A stretch of DNA of 64,000 nucleotides from Variovorax paradoxus (GTDB lineage Bacteria; Pseudomonadota; Gammaproteobacteria; Burkholderiales; Burkholderiaceae_C), in contig NZ_JAUSXG010000001.1 of the NCBI RefSeq assembly GCF_030815855.1, forward strand, positions 5,394,001 through 5,458,000, read 5' to 3'. The notes under the pieces are model-generated. The model was not told where the DNA came from and made no database searches. It saw nothing but the letters and a program-made list of their open reading frames with translations. The first letter of the stretch is position 1. The number at the start of each line of letters is the position of its first letter. Below are positions 29,345 through 40,500 of this stretch, piece by piece. The position numbers and the translations under genes are program-made.

Positions 29345-30823
29345 ATGGCTGAGCAACCAGGCGCCCAGCGCGCCTACCGTGCGCCCTGCCCAGGCTGCGG
29401 CGCACCGGTCGAATTTCGTTCGGCGCAATCGACGCACGCCGTGTGCCCGTATTGCCAGAGCACCGTCGTGCGCCAGGGCGACACGCTGGCGCGCACCGGC
29501 AAGATGGCCGAGCTGTTCGACGATTTCAGCCCGCTGCAGCTGTTTGCCGCGGGCCGTATCCAGGACCAGCCGTTCACCATCGTCGGGCGGCTGCAGTACA
29601 GCAATCCGGGCGGACGCTGGACCGAATGGATTGCCGCGCTCGACGGCGACCGCACCGGCATCCTCAGCGAGGACAACGGCGCCTATGTGTTTGCGTTGCC
29701 GTTCGAGCTGCAGCGCACCGCGCCGCCGCCGGCCGACCTGCGCGTGGGGGCCACCAGCGCGTTCAACGGCCAGAGCTACACCGTGTCGTCCAACGAGCAG
29801 GTGGCGCTGCTTTCCGCACAGGGCGAGCTGCCGCACCTGCCCGAGCTGGGCCGCTCGTTCCCCATGGTCGAGCTGCGCAGCGGCAACGGACTGGTGCTCA
29901 GCATCGACTACAGCACGGAGCCGCCCGGGGTTTACCTCGGCCGCTCGGTGCAGTTGGAAGATTTGCAGCTCACGGGCTTGCGCGAAGAATCCGCCAAGGA
30001 CGAAAAAGGCCGGGCCTTCAATTGCCCCAACTGCGGTTCGCCGGTCACGGTCAACCTGGCCGACAGCAAGAGCATCACCTGTGGCTCGTGCAACAGCATC
30101 ATCGACCTGTCGCAGGGCATTGGCGGCGAGCTCAAGCACGCGGCGCAGAACGAACCCGTTCGCCCGCTGATCGCCATCGGCAGCGTGGGCCAGCTGCAGG
30201 GCGCGCAATGGCAGGTGGTGGGCTTCCAGCACCGCATGGGCACCGAGCCCGGCGACGACGAACACTTCGGCTGGAGCGAGTACCTGCTGTACAACAAGAA
30301 GCGCGGCTTCAGCTTCCTGGTCGATGCCGAAGACGGCTGGAGCATGGTCAAGCCGACCACCGGCGCGCCCGTCATGGCCGAGAACGGCAGCAGCGCCACT
30401 TACCTCAACAAGCGCTACACCCAGCAGTACGCCTACAACGCCGAAACCACCTATGTGGCGGGCGAGTTCTACTGGCAGGTCGAGCGCGGGCAGAAAACCT
30501 TCAACCGCGATTTCGCCAACGGCAACGCGCTGCTGTCGATGGAGCGTTCGGCGAACGAGCTGACCTGGTCGTCGGGCAACAAGCTCGACAGCGGCCTGGT
30601 GTCCGCCGCGTTCAAGCTCGACGACAAGAAAGACATGTTCGTGCGCGGCGACGCGCTGCCGGTCAGCGCCGCATCGGGGCTGGGCTGCGGCACGATCATC
30701 TTCATCGTGATCATCGTCATCGTGTTGCTCATCATCCTGAGCACCTGCAGCAACTCGTCCAGCGGGTCGCGCAGTTCGGGCGGCTCGTACGGCGGCTACT
30801 CGAGCGGCGGCGGCCATAAATGA
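29345..30823 (+). CDS. DUF4178 protein with two zinc ribbons and a C-terminal transmembrane helix
   Basis: 492 residues. Zinc ribbon 1 has Cys15/18 and Cys34/37; zinc ribbon 2 has Cys227/230 and Cys246/249. After each ribbon comes a beta-rich DUF4178-like domain (about 62-200 and 275-430), so the protein looks like an internal duplication. A transmembrane helix (about 446-468) and a Ser/Gly/Tyr-rich tail end it. The orientation is probably bulk-cytoplasmic. The domain has no known activity. Its genome partners (DUF350, aminopropyltransferase, SPFH) suggest membrane-linked metabolism or stress. Confidence 0.85.
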   Translation: MAEQPGAQRAYRAPCPGCGAPVEFRSAQSTHAVCPYCQSTVVRQGDTLARTGKMAELFDDFSPLQLFAAGRIQDQPFTIVGRLQYSNPGGRWTEWIAALDGDRTGILSEDNGAYVFALPFELQRTAPPPADLRVGATSAFNGQSYTVSSNEQVALLSAQGELPHLPELGRSFPMVELRSGNGLVLSIDYSTEPPGVYLGRSVQLEDLQLTGLREESAKDEKGRAFNCPNCGSPVTVNLADSKSITCGSCNSIIDLSQGIGGELKHAAQNEPVRPLIAIGSVGQLQGAQWQVVGFQHRMGTEPGDDEHFGWSEYLLYNKKRGFSFLVDAEDGWSMVKPTTGAPVMAENGSSATYLNKRYTQQYAYNAETTYVAGEFYWQVERGQKTFNRDFANGNALLSMERSANELTWSSGNKLDSGLVSAAFKLDDKKDMFVRGDALPVSAASGLGCGTIIFIVIIVIVLLIILSTCSNSSSGSRSSGGSYGGYSSGGGHK

Positions 30824-30886
30824 AGAGCGCAACAAGGTTCGCGTCGATGTCCCTACTTACTACTGCTACTACGACTGGAGGTCCCT

Positions 30887-31105
30887 ATGGGATTTGAATG
30901 GCTGAAACCGGGCGTGGTCCTCGGATCGCTCGTGTATGCGCTGCTTGGCGTGCTGATCTTCTGGCTTTGCTTCCTGATCATCGACAAGCTCACGCCCTAT
31001 GACCTGTGGGGCGAGATCGTCGAGAAACAGAACGTGGCACTGGGCCTGGTCGTCGCGGCAATGAGCCTCGGCATCTGCGTCATCGTGGCGGCGGCGATTC
31101 ATTAG
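30887..31105 (+). CDS. DUF350 (YjfL-like) small membrane protein
   Basis: 72 residues with two transmembrane helices (about 12-33 and 49-70) and the family pattern: an aromatic, hydrophobic first helix, a short loop with IDKLTPYDLWGEIVEKQNVALG, then AAMSLGICVIVAAAI. GGAGG precedes the ATG by 7 bases. DUF350 proteins occur in pspA-like and polyamine-linked operons; no activity is known. It sits 63 bp after the DUF4178 gene and 7 bp before the next gene. Confidence 0.9.
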   Translation: MGFEWLKPGVVLGSLVYALLGVLIFWLCFLIIDKLTPYDLWGEIVEKQNVALGLVVAAMSLGICVIVAAAIH

Positions 31106-31112
31106 CGCTTCC

Positions 31113-32672
31113 TTGGCTCCCGTGGACGCTCCCGCCAGTCCGGTGCGGCCGGCCAAGGGGCCGCAGCCGGTCGAAATCGCCCTGCTCGCCAGCGTGTTCG
31201 TGGTGGCCGCCTGCGGCCTCGTCTACGAACTGACCGCGGCCGCGCTGAGCTCCTATCTGCTCGGCGACTCGGTGCTGCAGTTCAGCACCATCATCGGCAC
31301 CTACCTGTTCGCCATGGGCGTCGGCTCGTGGCTCTCGCGCTATTTCGAGCGTCAGCTGCCGGCGCACTTCCTTCGCATCGAGTTGCTCGTGGCGCTGGTC
31401 GGCGGCGCCCTGCCGGCGATTCTTTTTCTCGCGAATGCCTACGTGCCGGGCGCGTTCCGGCTGCTGCTCTACGGCCTCGTGATGGGGGTCGGCACGCTGG
31501 TGGGGCTCGAGATACCGCTGGTGATGCGCATCCTGAAGCGCAATATCCAGCTCAAGAACCTCGTCTCGCAGGTGCTCACCTTCGACTACCTCGGTGCGCT
31601 CGCGGTGTCGGTGGCCTTTCCGCTCATCCTGGTGCCGCAGCTCGGCATGATCCGCACCGGCCTGCTGTTCGGCTTCATGAACGCCGCCGTGGCCGTGTGG
31701 GCGCTGTGGCTGTTCCGCCATGAGCTGCGCCGCATCGGGGCGCATGCGATGGCCTGCTTTCTGGCGCTGGCCGCGCTGCTCGGGGCCTTCGTCGGGGCCG
31801 ACCACATCACCACGCTGGCCGAAGACAAGTTTTATCAAGACCGCATCGTGTTCAGCGCCACCTCGCCCTACCAGCGCATCGTGGTCACGCGCGGGCAGCT
31901 CGGGCATCGCCTGTTCCTGAACGGCAACCTGCAGTTCGCCGAGCGCGACGAGTACCGCTACCACGAAGCGCTCGTTCATCCCGTGATGGCTGCGCAGGGC
32001 GCGCCCAAGAAGGTGGCCGTGCTCGGCGGCGGTGACGGCATGGCGGTGCGCGAGATTCTCAAGTACCCCTCGGTCGAATCGGTCACGCTCGTGGAGCTCG
32101 ACCCGAACATGACGAAGCTCTTCGCCGAGCATGAAACGCTGGCGGCGCTCAACGGGCATTCGCTGTCGTCGCCGAAAGTGAAGATCGTCAACACCGACGC
32201 GTTTCAGTGGCTGCAGCAGCCCGGCGACATGTACGACGTGATCGTGGTCGACTTTCCCGATCCGACCAACTTCGCCATCGGCAAGCTCTACACCAGCAGC
32301 TTCTACGCGCTGCTCGAAAAGCGCCTCTCGGCAAGCGGCTACGCGGTGATCCAGACCACCTCGCCACTGGTGGCGCGCAAGAGCTACTGGACCGTGGCGA
32401 CCACCATCGAATCGGTCGGCCTGCGGGCCACGCCGTACCACGCGCACGTGCCGAGCTTCGGCGAATGGGGCTACATCATCGCGAGTCGACGCCCCTACCG
32501 CATGCCCGATGCGCTGCCTTCCGGGTTGCGTTTCCTCACGCCTTCGACATTGCCCCTGATGTTCGACTTTCCGCTCGACATGGCACGCGTACCGGCGGAG
32601 GTCAATCGCCTGTCGAACCAGACCCTCGTCACCACTTATGAGCAGGAGTGGGGCAAGGTGATGGCGCACTAG
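31113..32672 (+). CDS. Membrane-embedded spermidine-synthase-like aminopropyltransferase
   Basis: 519 residues. The N-terminal half has about seven transmembrane helices (about 20-235). The C-terminal half is a spermidine synthase domain (about 250-500) with DEYRYHEALVHPVM, the glycine-rich VLGGGDGMAVRE, the acidic VELDPNM, the DAFQWL strand and VVDFPDPTN. The YHE and DFPDP residues match positions used by true polyamine aminopropyltransferases, so the domain may be active with decarboxylated SAM. The start is uncertain: TTG at 31113 was taken, GTG at 31122 is possible, and neither has a clear ribosome site. Coupling to the DUF350 gene 7 bp upstream is likely. Confidence 0.88.
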   Translation: MAPVDAPASPVRPAKGPQPVEIALLASVFVVAACGLVYELTAAALSSYLLGDSVLQFSTIIGTYLFAMGVGSWLSRYFERQLPAHFLRIELLVALVGGALPAILFLANAYVPGAFRLLLYGLVMGVGTLVGLEIPLVMRILKRNIQLKNLVSQVLTFDYLGALAVSVAFPLILVPQLGMIRTGLLFGFMNAAVAVWALWLFRHELRRIGAHAMACFLALAALLGAFVGADHITTLAEDKFYQDRIVFSATSPYQRIVVTRGQLGHRLFLNGNLQFAERDEYRYHEALVHPVMAAQGAPKKVAVLGGGDGMAVREILKYPSVESVTLVELDPNMTKLFAEHETLAALNGHSLSSPKVKIVNTDAFQWLQQPGDMYDVIVVDFPDPTNFAIGKLYTSSFYALLEKRLSASGYAVIQTTSPLVARKSYWTVATTIESVGLRATPYHAHVPSFGEWGYIIASRRPYRMPDALPSGLRFLTPSTLPLMFDFPLDMARVPAEVNRLSNQTLVTTYEQEWGKVMAH

Positions 32673-32679
32673 CTTCGGT

Positions 32680-34314
32680 ATGCAACGGCGCGATTTTCTC
32701 GGCCTGGCCGGTGCGGCGAGTACTCTCGCGCTTGCCGGATGCGAAGCATCATCGCCTTCGATCGAAGGCGGTTTCACCGGCATCGATATGGCGCGCGGCC
32801 ACGCGATGCGCGACGGCGCGCCAACGAGCCAAGCCCCGGCGATCGTGAAGCGCACGCGCGTGGTGATTGCCGGAGGCGGTGTCGCCGGCCTCGCCGCCGC
32901 GCGCGCCTTGCGTCTTTCGGGCATCGAAGACTTCGCCCTGCTCGAACTCGAAGACACGGCCGGCGGCAACTCGCGCGGCGGCATCGTCAACGGCATTGCC
33001 TGCCCCCTCGGCGCGCACTACCTCCCGGTGCCTGGTGACGATGCGCGCGAAGTACAGGATCTGCTGGAAGAACTGGGCCTGCGCCGGCGCGTGGCGGGCC
33101 GTTGGGAATACGACGAGCGCAACCTGTGCCACAGCCCGCAGGAGCGCCTGTTCTTTGATGGCGAATGGCAGGACGGCCTGTTGCCGGTGCACGGAGTGGG
33201 CGCGGACACCCAGGCGCAATACCGCAGGTTCGCGCAGCGCATCGACGCGCTGCAGCACGCGGCGCATTTCGCCATTCCGACGCTCAGGGTCGCGGTAACG
33301 CCCGAGTTGCTGGCGCTCGACGCCGTTCCCTTCTCACGCTGGCTCGACAGCGAGAGCTTCAGCGACGCGCAGCTGCGCTGGTATCTCGACTACTGCTGCC
33401 GCGACGACTACGGCGCCGGCATCGAGCAGGTCTCGGCCTGGGCCGGCATCCACTACTTCGCGAGCCGGCACGGCTTTCACGCGCCCGGCGATCCGAGCGG
33501 CAGCGCCAACGACGTGAACCCCGAGCGCGACGGTGTGCTCACCTGGCCTGAAGGCAACGGCTGGCTCACGAAGCGTCTGGCCGCGCCGCTCGGCGACCGG
33601 CTGCACACCGGTCAGGTCGTCACGCGCATCGCCGATCTGCGCGGCGGCGTCGAGATCGACGCCTGGGACGCCGAAACGAAATCGCTGGTGCGATGGCAGG
33701 CCGAGCACTGCGTCGTCGCGCTGCCGGTGTTCATCGCCGCGCGCGTGGTCGAGAACGCGCCGGAGGTCCTCAAAAACGCCGCCGCGCATGTGCGCTACGC
33801 GCCCTGGCTGGTCGCCAACGTGCACCTGAACGGCCCGCTCGCGGATCGGCCCGGCGCCGCGCCCAGCTGGGACAACGTGATCTACGGCACGCGCGGCCTC
33901 GGCTACGTCGACGCACGGCACCAGACGCTCGACCCCACGCCGCGCGGCACGGTCATCAGCTGGTACCGTCCGCTCGGCCCGAGCCGCTACGACACGGCCG
34001 ACGGCCGGCGCCTCCTGCACGAGCGCCCCTGGACGCAATGGCGCGACGATCTGCTCGCGGAACTGTCGGTGCCGCATCCCGACCTGCCATCGCTCGCCAC
34101 GCGCATCGAGATCACGCGCTACGGCCACGCCATGTCCATCCCCCGGCCAGGCCTGCTGGCGCAGATCGGTTCGCAGCGCACGGCACCGGATGACGTGCAT
34201 CGCGGCCGTGTCGTCGCCGGCCGGTTGTCATTTGCGCATGCCGACTGGTCCGGCTACTCGATCTTCGAGGAAGCGTTCACGCGCGGGCATGTGGCGGGAG
34301 CGGGCCTGGCATGA
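32680..34314 (+). CDS. Exported FAD-dependent amine-oxidase-like protein
   Basis: 544 residues. The N terminus has a twin-arginine pattern (MQRRDFLGL) and a lipobox ending in Cys21 (LALAGC), so it may be exported folded and lipidated. The FAD dinucleotide motif is GGGVAG (65-70), followed by the acidic residues in LLELEDTAGGN. The C-terminal FAD-binding end lies at about 515-540. The fold belongs to the flavin amine oxidase/NAD(P)-binding-protein group. Being 7 bp after an aminopropyltransferase-like gene, oxidation of a polyamine or aminopropyl group is a reasonable guess; the substrate is unproven. Confidence 0.85.
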   Translation: MQRRDFLGLAGAASTLALAGCEASSPSIEGGFTGIDMARGHAMRDGAPTSQAPAIVKRTRVVIAGGGVAGLAAARALRLSGIEDFALLELEDTAGGNSRGGIVNGIACPLGAHYLPVPGDDAREVQDLLEELGLRRRVAGRWEYDERNLCHSPQERLFFDGEWQDGLLPVHGVGADTQAQYRRFAQRIDALQHAAHFAIPTLRVAVTPELLALDAVPFSRWLDSESFSDAQLRWYLDYCCRDDYGAGIEQVSAWAGIHYFASRHGFHAPGDPSGSANDVNPERDGVLTWPEGNGWLTKRLAAPLGDRLHTGQVVTRIADLRGGVEIDAWDAETKSLVRWQAEHCVVALPVFIAARVVENAPEVLKNAAAHVRYAPWLVANVHLNGPLADRPGAAPSWDNVIYGTRGLGYVDARHQTLDPTPRGTVISWYRPLGPSRYDTADGRRLLHERPWTQWRDDLLAELSVPHPDLPSLATRIEITRYGHAMSIPRPGLLAQIGSQRTAPDDVHRGRVVAGRLSFAHADWSGYSIFEEAFTRGHVAGAGLA

Positions 34315-34505
34315 AGACACTGGTGCTGGGGGGGACGAGGCCATGGTCGTGTTCTGGCTGATGGTGAACAAGCCCCAACTCTCTTCTTGAACAAGGCCGG
34401 TGCGCGGGCCTGTGCAGTTTTCACGCGGACTTCACACACAGCGCCGTCTCTTCACAGATCGCCAGCAGACTGCCAGGCGCCAACAAAAACATCGGGGGAG
34501 CTTCC

Positions 34506-37500
34506 ATGCTTCAGGTTGCCAATCGAAAACTCGCGTCGCTCAGCGACGTGCTCTTCACCGGGCTGGGCCGCGCGCTCGGCTTCTTGCGTCCGCTCGCGCG
34601 CGGGCTCATCGGTTCCTGGCGGCCACCGGGCTGGCTGCGCATCGTGGGCGCCTTTCTTCTTTTCGGGCTTCAGTGGCTGCAGCAGCGGCTGGCCTGGTTG
34701 GTGTTGCTCGCATTTCTGGTGTTGGCGGGCTGGTTCGCCAGCCCGCATGTACTGAAGTGGTGGCATGGCCTCACGCCCGATCGCGTCGAGCCCATCGTGG
34801 CCACCGCGCAGATCGTGCCGCCGCCGCGCACGCAGATCGAAAACGACAAGGGACCGAACCCGCTCGTCATCAACTTCTCGGCCTCGGTGGCGCCGATTGC
34901 GCGCGTCGGCCAGGAGGCGGCCGGCGTCGCTATCGAGCCCGCCATCGCCGGCCGCTGGACGTGGAGCAGCCCCAAGAAGCTGGAGTTTCTGCCCGCGCAG
35001 GATTGGCCGGTGGGCCAACCGTACAAGGTGCAGCTCGCGCACAGCGCACTGGCACCGCACATCGAAATGGCGCTGCGCAAATACGAGTTCACCTCGCCCG
35101 AGTTCAGCGCCCGCATCGCGGGTGCCGAGTTCTATCAGGACCCGGTGCAGGCCAACGTGCGTCGCGCGCTCTTCCGCGTGAGTTTCTCGCATCCCGTGAA
35201 CACCGTCGAGTTCGAGAAGCGCTTGGTGCTGACCTATGACCAGGCCTGCGGCACGTCGATCTTCGGCGTGGGCAAGTGCGCGAGCGAGAAGTTCACCGTC
35301 AGCTATGACAAGCTGCGCCTCACCGCCACCCTGCAGTCCGAGCCGCTGCCCATCCCCGAGAAGACGCGCCCCGTGGTGCTCAGCCTCACGTCCGGCGCGG
35401 TGGCGCAAAAGGGCGGTCCGGCCCAGCGGAACGACGTGTCGCGCGCGGTCGACATTCCCGGCCTCTTCAGCCTCGACATCGCCAGCGTCGACCCCACCAT
35501 CGTCACCGGCGAAAACGGCGAGCCGGAGCATGTGATGCACATCACCGCCTCGATGCCGGTGCACGAGCGCGAGATGGCGCGCGTGGTCCAGGCCTGGTTG
35601 CTGCCAGCCACCGAGGAAGCCAAGGGCGATCCGGAAGACAAGTTCGACTGGTCCGCCGAGCCCGCGAAGATCACCGACGCGGTGCTGCGCCGCGCGAAGA
35701 AGCTCAACCTGCAGCCCATCGCTAGCGAGCGCGAAGTGACCGAGATGGTCAGCTTCCGCATGCCCCAGGCCGAAGGCGGCCGCTACCTGCTGGTCCGCGT
35801 GGCCAAGGGCCTGAAGACGCCCGGCGGCTACCAGCTCGGTGCGGCGCGGCAGGACGTGCAGCTGCTCAAGACCTTTGCGCCCGAGCTCACCATCATGAGC
35901 CAGGGCTCGCTGCTCGCCCTCTCGGGCGAGCGCAAGCTGCCGATCCTGGTGCGCGACCTGCCGGGCATTCGCCTGGAAATCGGCCGCCTGCTGCCGCAGC
36001 AGCTGCAGCACCTGGTCACCCAGAGCAACGGCGACTTCGCGCATCCGCAATTCAACGGCAGCCTGCAGCCGGACAACCTCGTCGACCGCTTCCAGAAGGA
36101 AATTCCGCTCAGCATTCCCGCCGGCAAGGCGCACTACGAAACCGTCGACTTCGCCGAGTACCTGCGCAGCGACGTGGCGGACCGCCGCGGCGTGTTCCTG
36201 CTCAAGGTGCAGGGCTACGATCCCAAGGCCAAGAAGAAAGCCGAGGGCGATGCGGCACAGGCCGAGCCGGAAGAGGTGCAGGAGGAACAGGCGTCCGAGG
36301 GCGAAGGCGACCCCGAAAGCGGCAACCCCGAAGACCAGAAGGACCAGCGCCTGGTGCTCGTCACCGACCTTGGCATCGTCGCCAAGAAGTCGCTCGACGG
36401 CACGCGCGACGTGTTCGTGCAGAGCATTGCCAACGGCCAGCCTGTGGCCGGTGCGCTGGTCGAGGTGTGGGGCCGCAACGGCATGATCATCGCCTCGCAG
36501 GCCACGGACGCGACCGGTGCCGCCAAGCTGCCGAACCTCGCCGGCTATCAGCGCGAGAAGGCGCCCGTGGTGCTGGTGGTGCGCAAGGACGGCGACCTGA
36601 GCTTCCTGCCCTTCAACCGCAGCGACCGCACGCTCGACATCTCTCGTTTCGATGTCGGCGGCCTGCGAGCGGCCGGCGTGCCGAACCAGATGACGGCCTA
36701 TGTGTTCAGCGACCGGGGCATCTACCGCCCGGGCGACACCATGCACATCGCGATGATGGTCAAGGCCGGCAACTGGGGCACGTCGCTGCGCGACCTGCCG
36801 CTCGAAGCCGAGGTCATCGACGCGCGCGGCCTCGGCGTGCGCCGCGAGAAGCTCAAGCTCGGCCCCGGCGGCGCGGCGGAAATCGCCCACGCTACGCAGG
36901 ACACCTCGCCCACCGGCAATTACACCGTCAACCTCTACCTGCCGCGCGAATCGTCGCCCGGCAACCCCGAGGTGGAAGGCCTGCTCATCGGCAGCACCAC
37001 CGTGAAGGTGCAGGAGTTCCTGCCCGACCGCACCAAGGTCGTCGCCAAGCTCAGCAACGAAGCGGCCGAGGGTTGGGTCAAGCCCAAGGACCTGAAGGCG
37101 CTGATCGATGTGCAGAACCTCTTCGGCACGCCGGCGCCCGACCGCAAGGTGGAAGGCACGCTCACGCTGAGCCCGGCCTTCCCGGTGTTCCGCGCGTTCG
37201 CCGACTACGCCTTCTTCGATCCGCAGCGCGCCACCGAAAAGCAGTCCGACGACCTGGGCAGCGTGCAGACCAGCGCCGACGGCAAGGCCGAGTTCGACCT
37301 GCGGCTGTCGCGCTTCGATGCCGCGACGTATCAGGTGCACGTGCTCGCCAAGGCTTTCGAGCCCGAGGGCGGCCGCAGCGTCTCGGCCGAGGCGCAGACG
37401 CTGGTGAGCGACATCCCTTACCTCGTGGGCGTGAAGGTCGACGGCGACACCAGCTACGTGAGCAAGGGCGCCGCGCGCAACGCCACCGTGATCGCGATCG

Positions 37501-40500
37501 ACCCGCAGGCAAAGAAGACGGCCGTGGCCGACCTGAAGATCGAGCGTGTGGAGCGCAAGGTGCTGTCGGTGCTCGTCAAGCAGGACAACGGCCTCTACCG
37601 CTACGAGTCGCGCAAGAAGGACATCGTGATCGACGAGAAGCCGATGGCCATCGCCGCGGCCGGCAACACCATGGCGCTCAACACCGCCGCGCCGGGCAAC
37701 TTCGCGTACGTGGTGCGCAATGCCGGCGGACTGGAGCTCAACCGCATCGAGTACAGCGTGGCGGGCAACGCGAACGTCTCGCGCTCGCTCGACCGCAATG
37801 CCGAGCTGCAACTCACGCTGAACCGCAAGGACTACGAGCCGGGCCAGGAGATCGAAGTCAGCATCCGCGCGCCGTACGTCGGCGCCGGCCTGATCACCAT
37901 CGAGCGCGACAAGGTCTACGCGCATGCCTGGTTCAAGACCGACAAGACCGCCTCGGTGCAGAAGATCACGCTGCCCAAGGACTTCGAGGGCACCGGCTAC
38001 ATCAACGTGCACTTCGTGCGCGACCCGGCTTCGGACGAGGTCTACATGAGCCCGCTGTCGTATGGTGTCATCCCCTTCGCTACCAGCCTCGCGAAGCGCA
38101 CTGCCAACCTGCAGCTCACCAGCAGCGAACTCGTGAAGCCCGGCCAGACCGTGAAGATGAAGCTCACCAGCGACAAGCCCACGCGCGCCGTGCTGTTCGC
38201 GGTGGACGAAGGCATCCTGCAGGTGGCGCGCTACAAGACGCCCGACCCGCTCAAGCACTTCTTCCAGAAGCGCGCGCTCGAAGTCGGCACCTTGCAGACG
38301 CTCGACCTGATCCTGCCCGAGTTCAAGAAGCTCATGCAGGGCGCCGCTCCCGGCGGCGACGGCGAAGGCGAGCTCGGCAAGCACCTGAACCCGTTCAAGC
38401 GCAAGCGCGACAAGCCGGTGGCCTATTGGTCGGGGCTGGTCGACGTGAACGGCAGCCGCGAGTTCAGCTACACCGTGCCCGAGAGCTTCAACGGCAGCCT
38501 GCGCGTGATGGCCGTCGCGGTGAACGATGAGACCACCGCCGCCAAGAGCACCCGCACCGTGGTGCGCGGCGACATGGTGATCCTGCCGAACGCGCCGCTC
38601 GCAATGGCGCCTGGCGACACGGTCGAAGTCGGTGTAGGCCTCGCGAACAACATCGCGGGCTCGGGCAAGGAAGCGCCCATTGCGCTCACGCTCACTGCCT
38701 CGGGCGGGCTCGAAGTGGTGGGCGACGCCACGCAGACCCTCAAGGTCAACGAACGCGGCGAAGCGAGCACCAAGTTCAACGTGCGCGCCAAGCCGGGCGA
38801 GCAGGCGGTGCTGGGTTCTTCCGCGCTGGTGTTCACCTCGACGCACAAGGCCTTCACCGCACGCCTCTCCACCGAGGTGAGCGTGCGGCCCGCATCGCCG
38901 TTCGTCACGCTGGTGCAAGCCGGCAGCTTCCAGCGCGCAGGTGAATTGAACAGCAAGGCCGACCTGTACCCGAACTTTCGCAAGAGCGAGGTGGCGGTGT
39001 CGGCTGCGCCGTGGGCCTTTGCGACCGGCCTCATGCAGTACCTGGAGGTGTACCCGCACGGTTGCACCGAGCAGATCACGAGCCAGACCTTCCCGGCCGT
39101 GCTGCTGTCGGGCCGGCCCGAGCTGGTGAAGGAAATGGCGCGCGGCCGCACCGCCGAGCAAGGCCCAATGCCCGATGCGCGCAAGACCTTCGAGCGCTAC
39201 CTCGTGCAACTGCGCGCACGGCAGACGGCCGAGGGCGGTTTCGCGTTGTGGCCCGGCGCGGGCGCCGATGCCTTCGCCACGCTCTACGCGGTGCACCTGC
39301 TGGTCGAAGCCAAGGACCACAAGCTGCCCGTGCCGCAAGACCTGCTGCAGAAGGCCAACACCTACCTGCAGGGCTGGCTCGGCAGCGGCGACACCTCACT
39401 GGACGGCTGGCGCCAGCGCACGCAGGCCGCCTACCTGCTGACGCGCCAGGGCATCATCGCGCCGGCCGCACTGGCCAACCTGCGCGAAGCCTGGCGCACC
39501 CAGCAGACACGGCAGACCCAAGGCTGGAGCGATGACCTCGGCGCCGTGTACCTCGCCGCGAGCTATCAGCTCGTGAAGCAGGAGCAGGTGGCCAACGAGC
39601 TGCTCAATCCCGTGTGGTCGGACCTGCTTTCGCGTACCGAGAAAAAACAGCGCCGCAACGTGTGGGGCCCGTACTACGACCCGCTGGTGCACGACAGCAT
39701 GACGCTGCACCTGGTGGGCCGCCACTTCCCGTCGCGCCTGAAGACGCTGAAGCCGGCCGTGTGGGAAGGCATGGGCGCGATGGTGCGCGACGGCTGGTAC
39801 AACAGCCTGTCGTCGGCCTCGATGCTGCTCGCGGTCGATGCCTACTTCGAAGCGGTGGCGCAGAACGCAGAGGGCAAGCTCACGGCGCAGACGGTCAATG
39901 CGCAAGGCCAGGCCGCGGCGCTCGCACTGGGTGCAGTCAACCCGATCACGCGTGCCGCCGTGCCGAGCGGCACCGCCAAGCTGAAGTTGTCGAACGACAG
40001 CGACTTCAACCTCTACTACAGCTGGGCCGAACAGGGCTTCGAGCGCAACGTGCCCGCCACGCCGGTGAACCAGGGCCTCGAGATCTTCCATGAAGTGCTT
40101 GATGCGAAGGGCAACCCCATCACCAAGGCCAAGCTCGGCGAAGAGGTCACGGTGCGGGTCCGTGTGCGCAGCCTGGAGCGCGCGCAGCTCAACGACGTGG
40201 CGCTGGTCGACCTGTTGCCCGGCGGGCTGGAGCCGGTGCTGCAGGCCGTGGGCGATGATGAAGAAGCCAGCGCCGATGCGCCGATCTGGAAGAAGCGGTT
40301 GGGCGCCGACGGCTCATGGAAGATGCAGTACGCCGACATCCGCGAAGACCGCGTGGTGTTCTACGGTGCCGTCAGCAAGGACCTGCTCGAAGTGACCTAC
40401 AAGGCGCGCGCCACCAACGTGGGCGACTTCGTGGTGCCCGCGGCATACGGCGAAGCGATGTACGACCGGCGCGTGTATTCACGCTCGGCAGGTGCGCGCT

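Noticed and set aside
34315..34505. Possible small gene between the FAD oxidase and A2M (short ATG frames)
   Set aside because: Frames are 15 codons or fewer, without motifs or ribosome sites; the gap is more likely a promoter and leader.
34452..39338. A 1628-codon open frame on the minus strand opposite the alpha-2-macroglobulin gene
   Set aside because: It is a mirror of a GC-rich coding strand with low codon complexity (His/Arg/Gly-rich), has no domain and no ribosome site, while the other strand has a complete, recognisable protein.
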